DNA from: Rufibacter roseolus | GTDB taxonomy: Bacteria > Bacteroidota > Bacteroidia > Cytophagales > Hymenobacteraceae | Direction of reading: 5' to 3' | DNA: 64,000 nucleotides | Assembly (NCBI RefSeq): GCF_017916365.1 | Contig: NZ_JAFMSU010000003.1 | Span: forward strand, 496,001 to 560,000 | Part shown: positions 40,432 through 49,366 of the stretch, piece by piece | How the letters are laid out: each line of letters starts with the position of its first letter | How positions within the stretch are numbered: position 1 is the stretch's first letter | The notes under the pieces: model-generated | The model's database searches: none | Told to the model about the DNA's origin: nothing | What the model saw: the letters and a program-made list of their open reading frames with translations, nothing else | Program-made: the position numbers and the translations under genes

Positions 40432-42372
40432 ATGGGAAAAATCATAGGCATTGACTTAGGAACTACCAACTCTTGCGTTGCGGTAATGGAGGGTAACGAA
40501 CCAGTGGTGATTCCGAACAGCGAAGGCCGCCGGACTACACCGTCCATCGTGGCATTCCTGGACAACGGGAACGGTGAGCGTAAAGTAGGTGATCCTGCTA
40601 AACGTCAAGCTATCACTAACCCACAAAATACCATCGCGTCCATCAAGCGTTTCATGGGTCGCGGTTTCTCAGAAGTAAAAGATGAAACCAGCCACGTTTC
40701 TTACAACGTGCAGTCTGGCAGCAATAACACCGTACGCGTACAGATTGGCGACCGTCAGTTCACGCCGCAGGAGATTTCTGCCATGGTTTTGCAAAAAATG
40801 AAGCAAACTGCTGAAGATTACCTGGGTACTACAGTAACCGAGGCCGTAATTACAGTTCCTGCTTACTTCAACGACGCACAACGTCAGGCTACGAAAGAAG
40901 CCGGACAGATTGCCGGTTTGGATGTAAAACGTATCATCAACGAGCCTACTGCCGCTGCCCTGGCGTACGGCCTGGATAAAAAACACGCCGATCAGAAAAT
41001 TGCGGTATACGACTTAGGTGGCGGTACCTTCGATATCTCTGTTCTGGAGTTGGGTGATGGTGTGTTTGAAGTATTGTCTACCAACGGTGATACCCACCTG
41101 GGTGGTGACGACTTCGACCAAGTGATTATTGCCTGGTTAGCCGATGAGTTCAAAGCCGAAGAAGGCATGGACCTGCGCAATGACCCAATGGCATTACAGC
41201 GTTTGAAAGAAGCGGCTGAGAAAGCTAAGATTGAGCTTTCCTCTTCTTCAGAGACTGAGATCAACCTGCCATACATCACGGCTACGCAGACTGGTCCTAA
41301 GCACTTAGTGCGCAGACTGTCTCGTGCCAAGTTTGAGCAGTTAGCCGATGACCTGGTACGTCGTTCTATGGAGCCGGTGCGCAAGGCGTTACAAGACGCT
41401 GGCTTGCAGCCAAGTGACATTGACGAAGTGATCCTGGTGGGTGGTTCTACCCGTATTCCAAGAATCCAGGAAGAAGTAGAGAAATTCTTCGGCAAGAAAC
41501 CATCTAAGGGTGTGAACCCAGATGAGGTAGTAGCCATCGGGGCCGCTATCCAGGGTGGTGTATTGACTGGGGAGGTGAAAGACGTGTTGTTGCTTGACGT
41601 AACTCCGCTTTCATTGGGTATTGAGACCATGGGCGGGGTGATGACCAAATTGATTGAGTCTAACACCACCATCCCAACCAAGAAGTCTGAGACCTTCTCA
41701 ACCGCTTCTGACAACCAGCCAAGCGTGGAGATCCACGTGTTGCAGGGTGAGCGCCCAATGGCCCGCGACAACCGCACCATCGGTCGTTTCCACTTGTCAG
41801 ACATTCCACCAGCACCACGTGGCGTTCCGCAGATCGAAGTAACGTTTGATATTGACGCCAACGGTATCCTGCACGTGTCTGCCAAAGACAAAGGCACCGG
41901 TAAAGAGCAGAAAATCAGAATTGAGGCTTCTTCCGGTTTGTCTGAGCAGGAGATCGAGCGCATGCGCAAAGAGGCTGAGGCCAACGCCGAGTCTGACCGC
42001 ATTGCCAAAGAGCAAGTAGAGAAAGTGAACCAGGCTGACTCTATGATCTTCCAGACCGAGAAGCAGTTGAAAGAGTACGGCGACAAACTGTCTGCCGGCA
42101 ACAGATCTGCCATTGAGGCTGCCCTTGGTGACCTGAAGAAAGCGCACGAGTCTAAAGACATCGCCGCGATTGACAGCGCCATGGAGAGCATCAACAATGC
42201 CTGGCAAGCGGCCTCTCAGGAGATGTACGCTGCCACTGGCGGAGCCGGACAGCCAGGTGCTGATGGTGGTTTTGGAGGTGCACAACAGCCAGGTTCTGAT
42301 GGACAAGGCGGTGCCACTCAGTCTGCCAGCAGTGACAATGTAACCGATGTGGACTACGAAGAAGTTAAGTAA
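40432..42372 (+). CDS. dnaK: Chaperone DnaK (Hsp70)
   Basis: ATP-dependent chaperone of 646 residues. The opening [20 protein letters not shown], the phosphate loop [19 protein letters not shown] and [14 protein letters not shown] are the three Hsp70 signatures. The interdomain linker [15 protein letters not shown], the substrate-binding beta domain, the alpha lid and a Gly/Gln/Ser-rich tail ending DVDYEEVK complete it. The EEVK-type end is the usual DnaK C-terminus. grpE and dnaJ are not adjacent. Codon use is more biased toward preferred codons than in the neighbours, as expected for a highly expressed gene. A terminator follows. Confidence 0.97.
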   Translation: MGKIIGIDLGTTNSCVAVMEGNEPVVIPNSEGRRTTPSIVAFLDNGNGERKVGDPAKRQAITNPQNTIASIKRFMGRGFSEVKDETSHVSYNVQSGSNNTVRVQIGDRQFTPQEISAMVLQKMKQTAEDYLGTTVTEAVITVPAYFNDAQRQATKEAGQIAGLDVKRIINEPTAAALAYGLDKKHADQKIAVYDLGGGTFDISVLELGDGVFEVLSTNGDTHLGGDDFDQVIIAWLADEFKAEEGMDLRNDPMALQRLKEAAEKAKIELSSSSETEINLPYITATQTGPKHLVRRLSRAKFEQLADDLVRRSMEPVRKALQDAGLQPSDIDEVILVGGSTRIPRIQEEVEKFFGKKPSKGVNPDEVVAIGAAIQGGVLTGEVKDVLLLDVTPLSLGIETMGGVMTKLIESNTTIPTKKSETFSTASDNQPSVEIHVLQGERPMARDNRTIGRFHLSDIPPAPRGVPQIEVTFDIDANGILHVSAKDKGTGKEQKIRIEASSGLSEQEIERMRKEAEANAESDRIAKEQVEKVNQADSMIFQTEKQLKEYGDKLSAGNRSAIEAALGDLKKAHESKDIAAIDSAMESINNAWQAASQEMYAATGGAGQPGADGGFGGAQQPGSDGQGGATQSASSDNVTDVDYEEVK

Positions 42373-42393
42373 TTTAAAATAGGTTTAGTTGAG

Positions 42394-42426
42394 AAAGCCT
42401 TATCGCCTTGCGGTAGGGCTTTTTTG
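42394..42426 (+). terminator. Terminator of dnaK
   Basis: 13-bp stem AAAGCCTTATCGC / GCGGTAGGGCTTT with two G-U pairs, loop CTT, then a T run. It lies 22 bases past the stop. Confidence 0.88.
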
Positions 42427-42581
42427 TTTTACCCCTAGACCAGCGAATAAAAAACCTTGTTTATTCCATGTTCTACGTCATTTTAAGCGTGTTTTACTTA
42501 ATACAGCACAAAACCGAACAAATACTGATAACCAACAACTTAACACACCCGTAATATTTGGTTAATATCTATTTTACTAAC

Positions 42582-42821
42582 ATGCATTACGCCATTTACT
42601 CCCGAAACGGTACCCCCGCCTTTTTAGAAGAGGAAACATTGGTACTAGCAAAGAACACCCTGAAGGTGCTGCCTGAAGTTAGCCCGGTCGCGTTATTGGA
42701 TGAAGAAGGATGTTTATACCCTATCAGACAGGAAGGGAATAAACCGTTAGAAGAGGCCTTGTTTGCTGCGGACTATCTTGATCTGGATTTCAAGAAGGTT
42801 TTGAATCCAATCGGACTGTAA
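42582..42821 (+). CDS. Small hypothetical protein
   Basis: A 79-residue acidic soluble protein from ATG 42582 (MHYAIYSRNGTPAFLEEETL); an in-frame start 24 bases upstream is possible but lies in AT-rich leader sequence. It has no signal peptide, TM segment or motif I know. Charged clusters (EEETLV, LLDEEG) and regular hydrophobic spacing look like real protein, and an intrinsic terminator follows directly, which supports a gene. Function unknown. Confidence 0.68.
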   Translation: MHYAIYSRNGTPAFLEEETLVLAKNTLKVLPEVSPVALLDEEGCLYPIRQEGNKPLEEALFAADYLDLDFKKVLNPIGL

Positions 42822-42841
42822 TTGAAGTCCAACACCAGCAC

Positions 42842-42872
42842 AAAGGCCACTCTTGAAAGGGTGGCTTTTTTT
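42842..42872 (+). terminator. Terminator after the small hypothetical gene
   Basis: AAAGGCCACTCTT / AAGGGTGGCTTT stem with one bulge and one G-U pair, then T7, 20 bases past the stop. Confidence 0.82.
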
Positions 42873-43043
42873 ATTTCACGGCAGGCCATTCCCTTTCATC
42901 ACCTCCACAAAGCATTTTTCTCTTCTCACTTCAACCCCGCTACTGACTGAGGCCTGGTATGGTTTAAGTTCTTTCAAACAGGATCGGGTCATTGCCCGAA
43001 ATTGGTTGTAACTTGCCATGGAAACGCTAAGTGCAGGAAGAGA

Positions 43044-43664
43044 ATGAATTTCATCACCCTTGATTTTGAGACGGCCACGGCAGAACGCGACAGCCCGTGT
43101 GAGATTGGATTGACGTTTGTACGGAACGGACAAATAGAGAAGACGGAGGCCTGGCTCATCAAACCGAAATCTTACCCCTACTTCAACGGCTGGAACATCG
43201 CCATTCATGGCATTAAACCGCAGGATGTGAAGAACAGCCCCACCTTTGACCAAGTATGGCAGGAACTGCACCCGATGCTACAGAACCAGTTGGTCATTGC
43301 CCATAACGCCAGCTTTGACATGAGCGTGCTACGCGCTACGCTGAACACCTATGGCCTGCCCTTCCCGGAGTTGAACTACGCCTGCAGCGTGCAGTTCTCC
43401 AAACAGGTGTGGCAAGGTCTGCCGCAGTATGATTTGAAATCGCTCTGCAACCGCCATGGCATCCAGTTCAAGCACCACCGCGCCGCCGCCGACTCCTACG
43501 CCTGCGCTGAACTCACCTTGCGCGCCCTTACCCATACCAACTGCAGCCACTTTGACGATATTCCCGAGAAACTCAAAATCAATTTCGGGCGCTTGTTTGA
43601 AGGAGGCTACACGGCGTCATCGGTGAAGAAGGCCCCGAAGCCTAAAAGAGCGTTTCCTTATTAA
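43044..43664 (+). CDS. 3'-5' exonuclease, DnaQ/epsilon-like
   Basis: A 206-residue DEDDh exonuclease. From ATG 43044, preceded by a clear AGGAAGAG ribosome-binding site, it opens MNFITLDFETATAERDSPC with Exo I D-x-E (DFET). Exo II is VIAHNASFDMSVL, and Exo III is HHRAAADSYACAEL, giving His and Asp of the DEDDh type. A basic C-terminal tail (VKKAPKPKRAFPY) could bind nucleic acid. A longer frame from 43002 is rejected. It resembles stand-alone epsilon-like proteins used in DNA repair or RNA turnover rather than a replicase subunit. Confidence 0.88.
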   Translation: MNFITLDFETATAERDSPCEIGLTFVRNGQIEKTEAWLIKPKSYPYFNGWNIAIHGIKPQDVKNSPTFDQVWQELHPMLQNQLVIAHNASFDMSVLRATLNTYGLPFPELNYACSVQFSKQVWQGLPQYDLKSLCNRHGIQFKHHRAAADSYACAELTLRALTHTNCSHFDDIPEKLKINFGRLFEGGYTASSVKKAPKPKRAFPY

Positions 43665-43677
43665 GCCGAAAACTGCT

Positions 43678-43717
43678 CCGCTTTAGGCCTGATATCTGAA
43701 AAACGGGGCAGAAATGG
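43678..43717 (+). repeat. PIP copy 25
   Basis: Left arm CCGCTTTAGGCCTGATATC, right arm TGAAAAACGGGGCAGAAATG. It lies 14 bases past the exonuclease stop. Confidence 0.65.
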
Positions 43718-43876
43718 TTTTGCTTTTGTTCAGGTTTGAAAGCTTGGTCTGCGGTTAAATATCGACCAGAAACCAACTGCAGACGGAAGCCATTGGGTAT
43801 TCTAATAGTGGTTAATTACCTGCAAAACCTCTAGGCACCTGCCCCAATAATCACGTTTTTCTGCTTCCTTTTGTGC

Positions 43877-43910
43877 GTTTTTTAGCTTAATTTCAAGGAA
43901 ACGGCCCGAC
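43877..43910 (+). repeat. PIP copy 26
   Basis: Left arm GTTTTTTAGCTTAATTTC, right arm AAGGAAACGGCCCGAC. It ends 1 base before the AraC start codon, so it forms the leader; its AAGGAAA may serve as ribosome-binding site. Confidence 0.5.
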
Positions 43911-43911
43911 A

Positions 43912-44874
43912 ATGTTCCTGAAAGAGTTTCCTGACTACCGGCAGTTGAAGGAGAGAGCCGAGACGGCTTTTCAGGAAGAGAACGGGCCTTCGGCAGCAGA
44001 GCCAAAGAAAGAGAGATTTGAGTGGCCGTTGGTTATTCTCAATACTCAGACCCGAGGCTGTCACCGTCCCAATATCAAAGGGCCGTTCTCGCTTTTCACC
44101 AACCTTAAGGGCACCTCTTACGTGAGCGCGGGCAGCAAAAAAGTGGCGGTCCCCGATGATTGCTTTTTCCTGACGAACCGGGCCCAGCACTACACCCTGG
44201 ACATTGACAGCCAGAACCAACCGGTAGAGACCTTTAACCTGCACCTGGGCCAGAACCTGTGGGAAGATTACCTCAAAGCCACGGTACACCAGCCACAGTA
44301 CCTGCTGGACAATCCTTTCTCGCCGGCGCTGGGTACGGGTCTCTCAGACTTCCCCAACTTGCTGCAGCGGAAAACACCCGCCTTGAACCAAGCCCTGCAG
44401 AGACTACACCTACTGGGTGCCGCTCCCGAGGTACCAGATTTACAGTTGGAAGAGAACTTTGTGCCATTGCTGCAGGCTTTGGTACAGCATAAAAAAGAAC
44501 TGCACCGGCAACTTCGGAGCCTATCTGCCGTCAAAGCAGGTGCCCGGGCCGAGCTGTTCAAGCGCGTTTCCCTAGCCACTGATTACCTGTTGGCTGACCC
44601 GTATCAGAATCCAACTTTGGGAGAATTGGCCCAGGTGGCCTGCTTGTCTAAATTCCATTTCCTGAGGGCCTTCAGCCAGGTGCATGGCAGCACTCCGCAC
44701 CAGTTCCTGCTGAAGCACCGCATCCAGCGCAGTTTGCCCCTGCTGCAGAAAACCAGAATGACTATTGGCGAAGTGGCGCTGCAATGCGGCTACCCCGAGA
44801 TTTCCATGTTCAGCCGCACTTTCAGGAAGGTGATGGGCTGCTCACCGGCTTTGTTCCGGCAAGAGAGAAATTAG
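43912..44874 (+). CDS. AraC-family transcription regulator
   Basis: A 320-residue regulator. The N-terminal part (about 30-170) looks like a cupin-type sensor (SYVSAGSKKVAVPDDCFFLT, TFNLHLGQNLWEDYL). The C-terminal 100 residues hold two helix-turn-helix motifs: LGELAQVACLSKFHFLRAFS and IGEVALQCGYPEISMFSRTF, the second with the AraC signature spacing ending in RKVMGCSPALFR. The effector is unknown. A membrane-protein gene follows 66 bases downstream on the same strand and is the natural target. Confidence 0.9.
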   Translation: MFLKEFPDYRQLKERAETAFQEENGPSAAEPKKERFEWPLVILNTQTRGCHRPNIKGPFSLFTNLKGTSYVSAGSKKVAVPDDCFFLTNRAQHYTLDIDSQNQPVETFNLHLGQNLWEDYLKATVHQPQYLLDNPFSPALGTGLSDFPNLLQRKTPALNQALQRLHLLGAAPEVPDLQLEENFVPLLQALVQHKKELHRQLRSLSAVKAGARAELFKRVSLATDYLLADPYQNPTLGELAQVACLSKFHFLRAFSQVHGSTPHQFLLKHRIQRSLPLLQKTRMTIGEVALQCGYPEISMFSRTFRKVMGCSPALFRQERN

Positions 44875-44940
44875 CAATTTCTGTCAAACAGATTAGGCGC
44901 TGAAGGCTGCATCTTTACACCATAACAACATGGTTTGGTT

Positions 44941-45702
44941 ATGAAAACAGATTCTCTATTTCTCGCCCAGACTGGGTTTGCCGTTCTCAGTCTTCTGTGC
45001 CTGGCCTTGGTTATGGCCGGCACCCGCCACACGTTCCTCCGCATGGGCTACTCATCGGCTCAGGCCACCAGAAAAACCTGGATCATTGGCAGTCTGCTCC
45101 TAACCTGGTTGGTGCTGGCCAGCCTTCTGGCCTTGAGCGGCTTTACCTCTAACCTCGCCATCGCGCCCCTGAACATGGTTCCGGCCTTGCTCCCACCTTT
45201 GGTAACTATACTGGTGATCTGTTTCCATCTTAAAACCCAGAACTTCCTGCGGAATTTACCATCGGCAGGGTTGCTTTACCTGCAGGCCTTCAGAATACCG
45301 GTGGAGATCTTCCTGTGGTGGTTGTTCCTGGCCAATGCAATTCCGGAGCGATTGACGTTTGAAGGTCGTAACTGGGATATCCTGTCTGGCATCCTCGGGC
45401 CAATTTTCGCGGTAGTCTGCTATGCAGGACATCGGCGTCACCACAGACTGGCACTTCTCTATCATCTGATTAGTTTGGGGCTGCTCCTCATTATTGTGAC
45501 CAATGCCTTGCTCACACTACCCAGTCCTATTCAGGCCTTTTTTGAAGAACCCGGGGCCACTATCCTTACCACCTTCCCCATGATATTGCTTCCTTCTTTC
45601 CTGGTGCCGCTGGCCTATACCCTCCATTTCTTCTCACTCCGGCAAGCGGCGCTGGAGAGAAAAGAAAGCTCCTCTCACAGGTCAAAAGCCGTAATTGCTT
45701 AA
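44941..45702 (+). CDS. Multi-pass membrane protein next to the AraC regulator
   Basis: I do not recognise a named family. It has 253 residues from ATG 44941, with about seven hydrophobic segments (for example TGFAVLSLLCLALVMAG, IIGSLLLTWLVLASLLALSG, MILLPSFLVPLAYTLHFF) and few loops. The polar tail ALERKESSSHRSKAV is probably cytoplasmic. No transporter or enzyme motif is visible. Proximity suggests that the upstream AraC protein controls it. The TTG-GTT start six bases upstream adds two residues and is less likely. Confidence 0.78.
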   Translation: MKTDSLFLAQTGFAVLSLLCLALVMAGTRHTFLRMGYSSAQATRKTWIIGSLLLTWLVLASLLALSGFTSNLAIAPLNMVPALLPPLVTILVICFHLKTQNFLRNLPSAGLLYLQAFRIPVEIFLWWLFLANAIPERLTFEGRNWDILSGILGPIFAVVCYAGHRRHHRLALLYHLISLGLLLIIVTNALLTLPSPIQAFFEEPGATILTTFPMILLPSFLVPLAYTLHFFSLRQAALERKESSSHRSKAVIA

Positions 45703-45738
45703 TCCACGAGCTTTGTTTCCATAAGGTTTCTTGTCTTG

Positions 45739-45775
45739 ATTTAGCGCCCATTTACCCACAACGGGCGCTAAACGG
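45739..45775. terminator. PIP copy 27 as a hairpin between convergent genes
   Basis: TTTAGCGCCC (45740-45749) and GGGCGCTAAA (45763-45772) pair perfectly around CATTTACCCACAAC. It has PIP features and lies 9 bases from the phosphatase stop. Confidence 0.75.
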
Positions 45776-45780
45776 CTTGC

Positions 45781-46353
45781 TTATTTTTCCAACTGCGTCA
45801 CGCCTACGTAGCCTCGGCCACCGTCCAGCAGAACTTTCCAGCCGCGTTTTTTCAGGGCTCTTTTGATGAATTCATTCAGGAAACCGTGCGCCACCAGCAC
45901 AGCCAGGCCATGGACCTCTGCTTCCCGTACCAGATGATCCGCGGCTTGGGTAGCCCGTATTTTGGCCTTTTTGAAGCTCTCAATATCTTTCTGGTTCAAA
46001 CCCAAGAGCCACAGAATACGGGAGGTTACCTGCCACCACTTCAGCGGAAACTTACCTAAGGGCAGCCCCCATATCCGGTTCTCAAATTCCCTAAACCTTG
46101 CGTCTTCTATGAGTTCCACCTCGGGCCCAAACAACATGCACGCAGTGGCTTTGGCGCGGGGCAAGGTACTGCAGAATACCCGTTTGATGCGGTCCATGGG
46201 CAGATGCTCGCTCCTTTCTATGACCTTCTCCACCTCCGCCAAGTTGTAGTCACTGATATACTGCTGAGCCTGCGCCTTACTGAAAAAGCCTTTCCGGCTG
46301 ATGATAGGCCTGGCGTGCCGGATGAGGTAAATGTGCGCGGGTTGTGGGTTCAT
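45781..46353 (-). CDS. Cytoplasmic histidine phosphatase family protein
   Basis: A 190-residue protein without signal peptide, starting MNPQPAHIYLIRHARPI, which includes the phosphohistidine motif RHA. CSTLPRAKATACML supplies the second conserved Arg, and VLVAHGFLNEF the second His. A Trp-rich insert (LKWWQVTSRILWLLGL) may lie on the membrane. It is unlike the exported relative at 32758, so the two are not recent duplicates. The substrate is unknown. Confidence 0.85.
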   Translation of the reverse strand: MNPQPAHIYLIRHARPIISRKGFFSKAQAQQYISDYNLAEVEKVIERSEHLPMDRIKRVFCSTLPRAKATACMLFGPEVELIEDARFREFENRIWGLPLGKFPLKWWQVTSRILWLLGLNQKDIESFKKAKIRATQAADHLVREAEVHGLAVLVAHGFLNEFIKRALKKRGWKVLLDGGRGYVGVTQLEK

Positions 46354-46392
46354 TTTTTCTTCTTACCAGAAAGCAGGTCAGGGTGTAGGCCT

Positions 46393-46430
46393 CCGTTTTG
46401 CCCTCCGTTTTAAATTCGGCCTTAGAACGG
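46393..46430 (+). repeat. PIP-like sequence, degenerate (copy 28)
   Basis: CCGTTTTGCCCTCCGTTTT followed by AAATTCGGCCTTAGAACGG. It lies 7 bases from the cytochrome stop. Assignment to the family is uncertain. Confidence 0.4.
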
Positions 46431-46436
46431 AAGAAA

Positions 46437-46838
46437 TCACTGGGCCGCCACGGCTTCGGTTCTTTTATGCCTTCTCAAGGCTTTGAGATACACCACCAGT
46501 TCATCCATCTGCTCGCGGGAGATTTCGTGCTTTTTGAAGGATGGCATCCGCCCGATGCCCAGGAAAAAGGCTTTGCTGCGTACCCTGAAACGCAGGGCAA
46601 CTCCCGGCAGCGGGATGTTGTTGATAGACGGGCCCAAACCGGCTTCGCCAAGCGGATGGCACCGCTGGCAGTTCTGCATGAAGACCACGCGGCCGTTCTC
46701 CAGTTGCTGGGTCTGCAGGGCCAAAGGTCCCATGATAGGCTCACTGCGCCGGGCCGTGCCACAACTGCTGAGCACCAGAATGGGAATTACCGCCAGCAGC
46801 AGCCAGGTTTGTTTGTAGGTGTTATATAGCTTTTTCAT
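46437..46838 (-). CDS. c-type cytochrome lipoprotein
   Basis: A 133-residue electron carrier. Signal peptide with lipobox VLSSC, then a single heme-binding CQRCH (in FMQNCQRCHPLGEAG) and a likely axial Met in GIGRMPSFKKHEIS, typical of class I cytochrome c. Its ATG overlaps the stop of the upstream sugar-dehydrogenase-like gene by four bases, so the two are translated together. It should take electrons from that dehydrogenase at the membrane surface and pass them to the respiratory chain. Confidence 0.9.
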   Translation of the reverse strand: MKKLYNTYKQTWLLLAVIPILVLSSCGTARRSEPIMGPLALQTQQLENGRVVFMQNCQRCHPLGEAGLGPSINNIPLPGVALRFRVRSKAFFLGIGRMPSFKKHEISREQMDELVVYLKALRRHKRTEAVAAQ

Positions 46839-48295
46839 CTGGCTCCGGTTTTAGTGATTCTCCAAACTACCCCGGTTTTCTGCTTGGGGGCTGGCCCTTG
46901 CTCGGTCATCGGCATGATCCCGAAATCCACCACGTAGAGGGCGTTTCCGGTTGGGTTAAACTTCACGGCGATGGGTCTCTCCAGCCCGCCGTTCTGCAGG
47001 ATAGAGGCGGGTCCGTTGATCTTGGTTTTGTTTGTGGCGAAATCCTCCACCACGCCGTTGGCAGGGTTTACGCGCACCACCTTGAAACCCACCGGACCGT
47101 AGGTGTGACCTACTTCCGGGGTCATATCGCCAAACTGGGCAATAAACGCCTCCCCCACATAACCAAAACCGGCGTTGCGGGAGAAATCCAGGCCATTAGA
47201 GGAGGAATGCACCCCCAGGATGGCAGCCGGTTTAGGCGGCGTGCCCGGGTGCTTGGCCAAGAGGAATTTAGGGTCGTCGTGCGGGGTCTTGTAGTCATCT
47301 GAGGCCATGGGCTGCCCGTTCGCGAAATCTGGCCAGCCATACCATTTGCCCGGCTGCACAGCCCAGAGCACATCGCCGGCGCCGTAGCCGGGCCGGCTGC
47401 CGCGGGTATCGTAGCCATTATCCGTGACGTAGAGCTGACCGTTCTGTGAAAAGGCTAATCCGTATGGGTTTCTTAAGCCCCAAGCCACCAACTCTAAAGG
47501 CCCACCCTGCAGAGACACCCTAAAAATGGCCCCGGAACACGGAATGGCCCCTTTGATGGTTTGGTTAGGCGTACTGGGAGTCCCGAAGGGTAGGTAAGCG
47601 CCAGTAGTGACTTCGTCCTTGTCATCTTCGGTTAAGGGATTGTAGGTGGTGAAGTTCTGGCCCGTCAGCACAATGTCCTGGCAAGGGATGTCATGGAAGG
47701 TGGGGTTGCGCTTGAGCCAGCCGTAGTGGTAATTATCAGTGCCCACAATGGCGGAGTTGGTAGCCGTTCCCTGCCCAAAGTACAGGTATCCGTCTTGGCC
47801 AACGACGGGGGCATCGGTGTGGTGGTCGCCCATGCTGGGCAGGTTCTCTACCAGGCGGGTAATCTGCCCGGCTTTTGAAATCTTAAGGATACGTCCGCCC
47901 TCCAGTTCCCCGCCTTCCGAGACGTAGAAAAAGCCATCGTGGTAAGCAGCGCCGGTCCAGGGGCCGTTTTTATCGCCGGCCGCAACCTGGGTGGTCGTTC
48001 CATCGGGATTTAGGCGAAGGAGTTTTGGCGGCAGCCACACCTCGCCGTAGGCGTAACCGGCCTCCGTGATGTAAGGGGTGCCCTGCTCGTCAAAGGTGAT
48101 GCCGGTGGGGTAATTCAAACCCGAGGTGACCGGTTCAATGGTGTAGCCAGCCGGCAAAGCCACATCCGCGGGTTGCAGGGCGCGGGTCTGCGGCTCAAAG
48201 CTCTTGGGACCACCGTAATGACCCTTGATCTTGTAGCATCCGGATAACAGCAGGGGCGCAAAAGAAACTATAATAAAGCGGATAAGTATTTTCAT
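46835..48295 (-). CDS. PQQ-type sugar (sorbosone/glucose) dehydrogenase-like lipoprotein
   Basis: A 486-residue beta-propeller protein. From ATG 48295 the signal peptide ends LLLSGC, a lipobox; a GTG six bases earlier adds two residues. Blocks typical of the GSDH/sorbosone dehydrogenase family include GYTIEPVTSGLNYPTGI, KNGPWTGAAYHDGFFYVSEG, LELVAWGLRNPYGLAFSQNG and GKWYGWPDF. Whether PQQ or another cofactor is bound cannot be told; no pqq biosynthesis genes are in the window. The gene overlaps that of a cytochrome c lipoprotein, giving a membrane-tethered oxidase pair. Confidence 0.88.
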   Translation of the reverse strand: MKILIRFIIVSFAPLLLSGCYKIKGHYGGPKSFEPQTRALQPADVALPAGYTIEPVTSGLNYPTGITFDEQGTPYITEAGYAYGEVWLPPKLLRLNPDGTTTQVAAGDKNGPWTGAAYHDGFFYVSEGGELEGGRILKISKAGQITRLVENLPSMGDHHTDAPVVGQDGYLYFGQGTATNSAIVGTDNYHYGWLKRNPTFHDIPCQDIVLTGQNFTTYNPLTEDDKDEVTTGAYLPFGTPSTPNQTIKGAIPCSGAIFRVSLQGGPLELVAWGLRNPYGLAFSQNGQLYVTDNGYDTRGSRPGYGAGDVLWAVQPGKWYGWPDFANGQPMASDDYKTPHDDPKFLLAKHPGTPPKPAAILGVHSSSNGLDFSRNAGFGYVGEAFIAQFGDMTPEVGHTYGPVGFKVVRVNPANGVVEDFATNKTKINGPASILQNGGLERPIAVKFNPTGNALYVVDFGIMPMTEQGPAPKQKTGVVWRITKTGAR

Positions 48296-48420
48296 AGGCA
48301 CGCAATAGAAAAAGAGTTCTACTTATGATACTTTTAAGTAAGTGAAACAGTTGCTATTGCACCTTGTTTAGAAAATTTTACATTAGTGAAGAATATAGAA
48401 AAAGCTATTCTTAAACTCCT

Positions 48421-48768
48421 ATGAAATTCCGGGTATTGCTTCTGCTTGTATTTATGCTGATGTTCGTTCTGTTTGCCTTTGTGCAATTGAACGACCCTGA
48501 TCCTGCTGTTTGGGTACCAGTTTATCTGTCGGCAGCGGTACTTTGCTTTCTGGCTTATAAGCGCAAGCTGTTCAGGTGGGTGTATGCACTGGCTTTTCTG
48601 GGGTATGCCATTGCCGCCTTCTTGCTTTGGCCGCCCGTGTACCAGGGCATCTTTTTTGACATGAGCCGCTCTCCCGCCATTGAGGAAGCCAGGGAATCAT
48701 TGGGACTCACGATCTGCGCCTTGGTGATGATCTATTGCTTTATCCTGGAGTGGAGATACCGGGCCTAA
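48421..48768 (+). CDS. TMEM220-like membrane protein
   Basis: A 115-residue protein with four hydrophobic segments. The motif FVQLNDPDPAVWVPVY after the first helix and EEARESLGL before the last match the TMEM220 family, which occurs in bacteria and animals and has no established biochemical function. ATG 48421 starts directly in the first helix (MKFRVLLLLVFMLMFVL). Monocistronic; divergent from the dehydrogenase gene. Confidence 0.85.
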   Translation: MKFRVLLLLVFMLMFVLFAFVQLNDPDPAVWVPVYLSAAVLCFLAYKRKLFRWVYALAFLGYAIAAFLLWPPVYQGIFFDMSRSPAIEEARESLGLTICALVMIYCFILEWRYRA

Positions 48769-48798
48769 AAACCTCTTACCATTTAATAGCCGGAGAAG

Positions 48799-48837
48799 CG
48801 ATTCAGGCCTCCTTTTCAGAAACTGGCCCTTAAACGG
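48799..48837 (+). repeat. PIP copy 29
   Basis: Left arm CGATTCAGGCCTCCTTTTC, right arm AGAAACTGGCCCTTAAACGG. Its last bases overlap the end of the minus-strand GNAT gene (48830). Confidence 0.75.
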
Positions 48838-49363
48838 CTTGTTGGTAGACGTAACGGTACAACTGTATCTTCACCTTTTCAATCTCCTCTAAGGCTAAAA
48901 CAGTGGGGTATGACATGAGCAATAACGGCACCCATGGCATTCCGGCAACATAGGGCGGTTGCCGGTATTCAAAATCATTCAAATGGAAGCCCAGCCGCTC
49001 ATAAAACCTGATGCGGCGCTGAGCGATTTCTGAGTGCGGAGGCTCTACTTCCAGAACCATGGGCTGCAGAATGATATCCAGTAATCCCGTTAAGGCCTGG
49101 GCGCCTGTCCCTTTGCCGCGAAGCGAGGGCAGCACGGCAAAATGCTCCAGAAAAGTGAACTCCGGCAGCTGCCAAACCCCAAAGAATCCGGCGAACTTTT
49201 CCTGGTCTAAGATGGAAAGGAACTGATAGGCTGGGTTTGAGAGTAGTTCTGTCTGCTGCGCCAAGGTGCGGCGCTCTTCCAGTGGGAAGGCCTCTTCATA
49301 CAACTGCCACGCCTGGGAGAACCCGGGCGTGGCAGTTGTTTTTATTGATATTAGCGTGAGCAA
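48830..49363 (-). CDS. GNAT-family N-acetyltransferase
   Basis: A 177-residue acetyltransferase. The start is TTG 49363, 3 bases past the purE stop; no in-frame ATG is near. The CoA-binding region is HFAVLPSLRGKGTGAQALTGLL (the R/Q-x-x-G-x-G/A motif is RGKGTG), and RRIRFYERLGFHLND is the conserved C-terminal helix and strand. ARLYEEAFPLEERRTL-like opening (LYEEAFPLEERRT) is common in this subgroup. The substrate is unknown. It is the third gene of the purK-purE operon, likely cotranscribed. Confidence 0.82.
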   Translation of the reverse strand: MLTLISIKTTATPGFSQAWQLYEEAFPLEERRTLAQQTELLSNPAYQFLSILDQEKFAGFFGVWQLPEFTFLEHFAVLPSLRGKGTGAQALTGLLDIILQPMVLEVEPPHSEIAQRRIRFYERLGFHLNDFEYRQPPYVAGMPWVPLLLMSYPTVLALEEIEKVKIQLYRYVYQQAV

Positions 49364-49366
49364 GGG

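Noticed and set aside
40992-42197. 401-codon minus-strand frame opposite dnaK
   Set aside because: A known artefact type: dnaK antisense frames stay open through codon bias. No independent evidence of expression.
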